From Heterostelium album PN500 (lineage: Eukaryota > Evosea > Eumycetozoa > Acytosteliales > Acytosteliaceae), in NCBI RefSeq assembly GCF_000004825.1, contig NW_008805071.1:1364001-1428000 (forward strand): a stretch of DNA of 64,000 bases, read 5' to 3'. The notes beneath the pieces were generated by a model. The model did not search any database and was not told the origin of the DNA. It saw only the letters and a program-made list of their open reading frames with translations. Position numbers and translations under genes: made by a program. Within the stretch, counting starts at the first letter, position 1; the number at the start of each line of letters is the position of its first letter. This document shows positions 58,688-64,000 of the stretch, piece by piece.

Positions 58688-59621
58688 TTATTGTAAATTA
58701 TTAAATAAATAGTTATTCATATCAAATCTGGTTGGGTTGAAATAAATTGGTGTAGAATCTTGATTTCCCTGGGATTCAATAATTGGTAAATATTCCAAAG
58801 GGTATAAATTAAGATTATTCAGTTGAGGGGTAGTCACTTCAACTAAGTTTGAATAACAGTTGTTTATAATTGGTTGTTTTTGAATTTGATTATTTTTGTT
58901 CAACCTCTCAAACTTTACTTCTTTAGGGGTTGGTTTGGTAATCTTCTTCTTTTCTGGTGAGTATGGTATTATTCTAGGTTGACATACTACCTTTTTAGTG
59001 ATGAATTGTAGGTAGTATTTTCTTATCACCATTCTGACTAAACTTAAATCATATACTGGAATGAAATCGGCCTCTGGAAGATAGGACACCATATAACGAA
59101 GATGAGATAGATCTCGTTTTTTGGAAGAGTCCTTGGCAATAGCTGGAAATTCAACTTCATTTTGGAGAATTCTTGGCTTTGATTTATCATCTCTCTTTAA
59201 AGTGATGTAGGAGAACGCAATATTGTTATTGAAAGGGGAGTTTATGTTTTCCAGTTGAAATTCTTTTGAAACTCCGGTTTTCTGATAAGTCGTATTCTGA
59301 CAAACTCTTATCCATTCTTTAGGTTTGTTTCTATCCTCTAAACTTTTATAAAATAAAATAATAACAACAAATGTATCATTATCTGTTAATAAAAGTAAAG
59401 AAATAATAATTAGAATACTTTTTTTTAGATAATAAATAATAATAATTTAATTTTTAGATATTACAAAAGTTTTTGATTGCATCTTCTTCATTTGTATAAA
59501 CTCTTATGTTTTCAGAGTGACCATCTTCAAATACAATTTGGATATGACTGAAGATTCCTCCATAATTTAGAATTTGGTCAAATATAAAATTACCTTTTAC
59601 TCTTAAATATAAATCATCCAT
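58688..59621 (-). CDS. Unknown protein, 283 aa
   Basis: Two exons, complement: 59465-59621 and 58688-59382, joined ...AIKNF|YNDTFVVIIL across a T-rich 82-nt intron (donor GTAATA). Exon 1: MDDLYLRVKGNFIFDQILNY, FSHIQIVFEDGHSENIRVYT. Exon 2: LFYKSLEDRNKPKEWIRVCQ, then NNIAFSYITLKRDDKSKPRI, a central VSYLPEADFIPVYDLSLVRM, and an Asn/Gln/Pro-rich tail. The first part looks beta-rich and could be a C2-like or PB1-like fold, but no motif decides it. No membrane helix. I do not recognise the family. Confidence 0.6.
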
Positions 59622-60651
59622 ATTAATAAAATTCTAAATTGAACAAATGGTAGATTTTTTTTTATTTATAGTAAAAGAAATTGGAAGTAATAATTCAAAT
59701 TGAAGATCAAGTCGACTTTTAATAGTAAAGGTTAAATTTATCACTGTTATTTTTAATATCTATTATTTGGTTTATGTTTTTGCCTTTCTCTTTTTTTAGT
59801 TATCAAGAGAAACGGAAAATCAAAAAAGTTCCCAAATTGATAAACTTTTTTTGCTACACACACATATTTATTTTTAGAATTCCATTGGACAATTTTTTGA
59901 ATTTCCCATGATTTTGTGTATTGAACATTAGTAATAAGTTAACTTTTTAGACTCAATATTCTCAATATTTGTATAATTAACAACAATTATATCATAAATA
60001 GAAAAATGTTGTTTTTTATTTTTTCAACAAATTATATTATTTTGAAAAAAAAAAACCATAACAAATATGAGAGAGAAATGCATCATCATTTTACTATTCT
60101 TATAAATTATGATTTAGATTTTAGATAAAAGGTGTTTAATTATTTTGATTGGTTATTACGATTTAAATTTAATCAAGAAGTTGAAATTTGAAAAACAAAA
60201 AAAAACAAGAAATCAAATATAGTATCTTGTTTAAAAAAATATATCAACTACTTGTTTGAATTTCCAAACAATTTATACTTTTAGATACTTTTCAAATTGT
60301 AAATGATAATTAGGATTTTCTGATATTTGAAAAAAATAATTAAAATAAAATAATTTTAAATTGTTTATAAAATTTTGATTAATAATATAGTTATATCTAA
60401 AAAATCTTTTAAATTTGTTTTTTTAAGATCTTTAAAAAAAAAACAAACAAATGTCTAATTTTTTTGAATTATTTTAAATAAATAAAAAATGTAAAATTTA
60501 GTTTGAAAAAAAAAAAAAAAAAAAAACAAATGTTTATAAATTAATTTATTAATTAAATAAAAAATGATACAAATATTATATTCAACTTTAAAGTAATAAT
60601 ATAAAGATATTTATTTATTGAAAATAGAAAAGATAGATAGATAGAACGAAC
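59622..60651. other. Intergenic region, 1 kb
   Basis: Very AT-rich with a 21-nt A run (60506-60526) and AGAT repeats directly before the next start codon (60629-60643). No gene seen. Confidence 0.5.
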
Positions 60652-60966
60652 ATGTTCAAAAGAAAAAGAGATGTAGATGAGGGTGCCACGAGCATTGCAA
60701 TTGACATTGTCAGTCATCAAAACAATATCAACAATCAATTCAATCATATAAATAATCTAATATATAACAACAGCAACAACAACACAAACAACAACAATGC
60801 TTATTTAATGAATTATAACAACATTAATGATAATAACAATAATCATACAACTCAAAATGAAAGTTATAATGAAGTTGTTGCTGATGACGATGATAATGAC
60901 GATGTTAAACTGAAAATAAGAAGATTGCATATCGGAAGTAGTAATAATGGTATTGTTGTTAACCAT

Positions 60967-61008
<42 letters not shown>

Positions 61009-61593
61009 CAGCAGCACAATAATCATTATAACAACCACCATCATATCCAACACAATAATCAACATAATCAACAAAATATATATAATAATAATAATAATCA
61101 TCATCACAGTCATGCTAATAATATACATGAGAACCATTTAATACTTGAGCAAGAACAGCAACAGCAGCACCAACAATATTTAAACTATATAAATCAACAA
61201 CAAATAAACAATAACAATTCATTAAATCAGTCTCTTTCAAACATTCATATATACGACCAACAACAGCAACAGCAACTACAACAACTACAACAACAGCAAC
61301 TACAACAGCAGCAGCAGCAGCAACAACAGCAGCAGCAACAACAACAACAACAACAAAATGTAAATATTTTTAAAGAAAATCCTATAAATGATTCGAATCA
61401 ACAAGAACAGCTGCAACAGCACCAACAACCATATTCAAACCAAACACATAACAACTCATTATACACCGGTATAAATAACACATTACGATTAGCGCACATC
61501 GACCGAGTTAGACAGAAATACGGTTTGAAACCACTGGACAATGCCGATAACAATAATAACAATAATAACAACACAACATCCGGTTCACCATAA
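60652..61593 (+). CDS. Asn/His/Gln-rich low-complexity protein, 313 aa
   Basis: Single exon from MFKRKRDVDEGATSIAIDIV to a stop at 61593. Over 60 percent of residues are N, Q or H; runs include polyN near residues 104-118, HHIQHNNQHNQQ, and a polyQ tract of about 20 near residue 215. The only higher-complexity parts are the basic start (possible nuclear signal KRKR), DVKLKIRRLHIGSSNNG, and RLAHIDRVRQKYGLKPLDNA near the C-terminus, a short helix that would be the best query for homologues. Prion-like composition. No function can be assigned. Confidence 0.65.
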
Positions 61594-61813
61594 TCTAAAT
61601 AAACATGTTTTAAAACCAATAGTATTTAATTATACGATTGGAAGTTACTTTTAATTATAATTCAAAAAAGTTCAAATTTCTTTGAAAAACAAAATTTAAA
61701 TTTTTTCGCCGTTATGCAACAAAAAAAAAAAATAAGATTAATCATTTTTAAATTAAGGACAACACTCTTTGTAGATATAACATAATATAGTAATAATAAT
61801 AACTAGTTTTTAT

Positions 61814-63358
61814 ATGAATACAACCAATGGCTATGACAACAATGGAGATGATAATAAAAATGACAGTGAATATGTAGTTTGTGGTGAGAATATACAGAAT
61901 GCAATTAAAATACTATTAAATGCTCATTCCAAAGATATAATGAGTATGTTTTACCTCTAATACTCAACAAATATAATATGATTATACATATAACTAATAT
62001 ATATTTATTTAGAGGTAGAGAATGAGTTTCAAACACAAAAGAAATTATGGGAAGAAGAAAAGATAACTTTAGTCAAAGCATATAAAAGGTTTGATATTAT
62101 ACTCACATATTATTTCCCTGTTAAATCTATCATTCATCCTAATATAACCTATTCATACAAATGTAGACTGAAAGAAAAGAATGAGATTTTAATTAAAATT
62201 ATAAAAGATCATGGTATTAACTTAAATAATATCAATATCAAAAACAAAGAGAATATTAATAGTAATAGCAGTAGCAATAATAATAGTAATAGTAATAGTA
62301 ATAGCAATAATAATATTAATAGTAATAATAATAGTAATAATAATAGTAATAATAATAGTAATAATAATAGTAATAATAGTAATAATAAAAGTAAAAATAA
62401 CAACACTAATAATAGTAGTAATAATAGTAGTAAAAATAACAACAATAATAATAGTAGTAAATTTGTAAATAACTTTGATTTGGGTGATCAGTTTGTAGAG
62501 AGTGGAAGTGATAGCGATGGAGATGCAGATGGTAATAGTTTTCAAATGAAAAAGAAGATTGTTAATGTACAGAAGAAACAAGAGACTGCTGCTGCTGCCG
62601 CCACAACTACAACTACAACAACAACAACGACGACTGATGACAAGAGGAACAAGAAACGAAAGAGCAATGAACCAGTTATACTCGATGCACAAGATGATTT
62701 AGATTTGCCACTAATCAATGATAAACATAAAGAGGAAGAAGAATTACAACTACAACAACAGATTATTTCAATTTCACAGTCACAATCACAATCACCACAA
62801 CAATTGCTTTCAAATCGATTTGGTGATAACAATAGATCACCTACGTCTTCACAGCCAACAACCTCTACTTCTACTACAACCACAAAACAAAAGAATTATA
62901 AATACTCTGAAGTTGTAAGGAATAAAGCGGAACGTGAGCAACTAGAAGGATTCGAATGTCAACACTGTAAAGAGGTATGTTACATCGACACAAACTTTAG
63001 TAGTTTTATGAATATCAGGTCCACCACCACCTGATGACCTTTCGAAAGAAATGAAATTTCAAAATCATTGATGATGAAAATTCTTCTTGAAGACAGGTGT
63101 GAAATAATCATGAAGGGTGATCAATGACGGAACCTTTTTTGGATATTCTTAAAATCCACAAGATTAACTAATTCATGAAAAACAAATTTTGTTCATTTTC
63201 TTTCTCCATCACAATAATAGTTTTATGATGCAGTGCTAGGCGATAATTTTGACAAAAAGATACTTTTAAATCAGTGTTCTCGACACAGACACGATGATAC
63301 TCCACCATCAACACCTCCTGGATTCTGGGACTTTGGATTTGGTGATTCTCCAACTTAA
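61814..63358 (+). CDS. CtIP/Sae2/COM1-type DNA end-resection factor, 383 aa
   Basis: Cofactor of the MRN nuclease in double-strand-break resection and meiosis; nuclear. Exons 61814-61943, 62013-62088, 62167-62974 and 63221-63358. N-terminal coiled coil (EFQTQKKLWEEEKITLVKAY); long Asn/Ser-, Thr- and Gln-rich linker; then the conserved C-terminal domain: YKYSEVVRNKAEREQLEGFE, CQHCKE|FYDAVLGDNFDKK, LNQCSRHRHDDTPPSTPPGF, WDFGFGDSPT. These match human CtIP (CxxC, 'CSRHR', 'TPxxFWxxGF'), including the basic patch and the Thr-Pro CDK-type site. The third intron (246 nt) is unusually long and structured and interrupts the zinc motif. The second intron (78 nt, donor GTTTGA) is a multiple of three and could be retained. 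Confidence 0.85.
62975..63220 (+). other. Long structured intron of the CtIP-like gene
   Basis: 246 nt from GTATGT to AATAATAG, three times the usual length here and visibly less AT-rich at 63010-63130. It contains inverted repeats ATCAGGT...ACCTGAT and TCATTGAT...ATCAATGA and a CTTTCGAAAG palindrome, as a small intronic RNA might. Confidence 0.5.
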
Positions 63359-64000
63359 AAAAAGTAAATCAAAATAAAAATAAATAAAAATATTACCTCT
63401 ATTTATTTTTTAGTATAAATAATTGTAGTGATTTTATAAATAGATATTGATCTAAAAAAAACTTAATTTATTTAGATTAACCACATAGGAAATATTATAT
63501 AAGATTTGAAAGTTTAACCAGAAAAAGAGTGATGGAGGAACTTGAAGTTGATATTAACTCGGTTCGGTTCAATTTTATTACTATGTACAGATTGCTAATT
63601 ACAATAAAGAGTAAGAGAAAAGTAACTCCTCATTTACAAAGAGATCCCTTGATTTTACTTGTTGACATGTCATTTTCATGGGTCTATAACCTCGATTACT
63701 TGTCAAAAAAAAAAAAAAAAAACAACCAAACCAATCCAATAAAATCCAAATAAATTAATATTAATTATTTTTTAAAACGGTGTAGAAAAAAAGTCAATAG
63801 TTTCAGATTGTATACAGATATCATGATGATACATGACTGCAAATTGAACCACCCCTTTATAAATTTGTCAACCATGAAAATTGTAAATTTATTTCAAACC
63901 AACTGTCACTACCGACATGGTTGTCGTGCTGCTTTTAATAAAAGAGAGTCTAAAAAAATGCCTGTTAACACCCAGAACCAAACACCTAATCACACATATG
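63359..64000. other. Right-edge region without a recognisable gene
   Basis: CtIP-like gene 3' flank. A plus-strand frame at 63485-63705 (FESLTRKRVMEELEVDINSV, YRLLITIKSKRKVTP) has better than random codon use and could be a gene fragment or exon, but start, stop and family are not clear. Confidence 0.3.

Noticed and set aside
60800-61140. Poly-Ile/Val frames on both strands across the N-rich gene
   Set aside because: Shadow frames of AAT/CAT/CAA repeats.
62209-62692. Poly-Leu and poly-Ile minus-strand frames
   Set aside because: Reverse complement of the polyN/S linker of the CtIP-like gene.

Overview
This is a 64 kb stretch of an AT-rich nuclear genome. Everything points to a dictyostelid social amoeba: intergenic DNA is close to pure A/T with long homopolymer runs, introns are short (about 60-120 nt, GTAAGT/GTATGT...TAG) and AT-only, and proteins carry long glutamine, asparagine and threonine tracts. 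The gene set fits too (papain-type cysteine proteinase, type-2 O-methyltransferase remnant, dictyostelid-style ankyrin and F-box/LRR-like families, a tRNA with an external B box downstream). The species cannot be fixed from sequence alone; a group 1/2 genus such as Cavenderia or Heterostelium/Polysphondylium is my inference.

Layout, 0-15 kb. Minus-strand MED8 with a huge Q-rich tail running off the left edge; minus-strand PPP1R21 (FERRY complex subunit); then plus-strand PDCD2, a 409-bp TA-flanked MITE-like element, Tctex-type dynein light chain, Plg-RKT, and an OPA/SLC37-like transporter.

15-40 kb. A UIM-containing unknown (minus), a 2.8 kb gene-poor gap, a TFIIIC subunit 6 (GTF3C6-like, minus), a putatively myristoylated unknown, a small heat-shock protein fused to eight basic repeats, a LisH/C2H2 zinc-finger protein with His-rich metal-binding modules (minus), a 59-aa protein (minus), a GPR180/TMEM145-type membrane protein, a P2-type Ca2+-ATPase, a decayed O-methyltransferase pseudogene, and the CCR4-NOT subunit CNOT2.

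40-54 kb is an accessory block: tRNA-Val(AAC) with its external B box, two ankyrin-type genes, small orphan genes, three largely intronless F-box/LRR-like genes (two clearly paralogous), a cysteine proteinase and a B-box protein. 54-64 kb holds an acyl-CoA-oxidase-C-terminus-like gene, an AAAP amino-acid transporter, a two-exon unknown, an N/H/Q-rich protein and a CtIP/Sae2 homologue.

There are no operons; genes act separately. Shared themes are Pol II/Pol III gene expression (MED8, CNOT2, GTF3C6-like, tRNA), endosome and transport functions (PPP1R21, dynein light chain, transporters, Ca2+ pump) and DNA-end resection (CtIP). The most unusual items are the sHSP-repeat fusion, the LisH-C2H2-His-rich putative metal-responsive factor, the Ca2+-ATPase with altered catalytic motifs, the MITE-like element, and several hairpin-forming intergenic repeats. 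All exon boundaries below were placed by eye from splice consensus and frame continuity.
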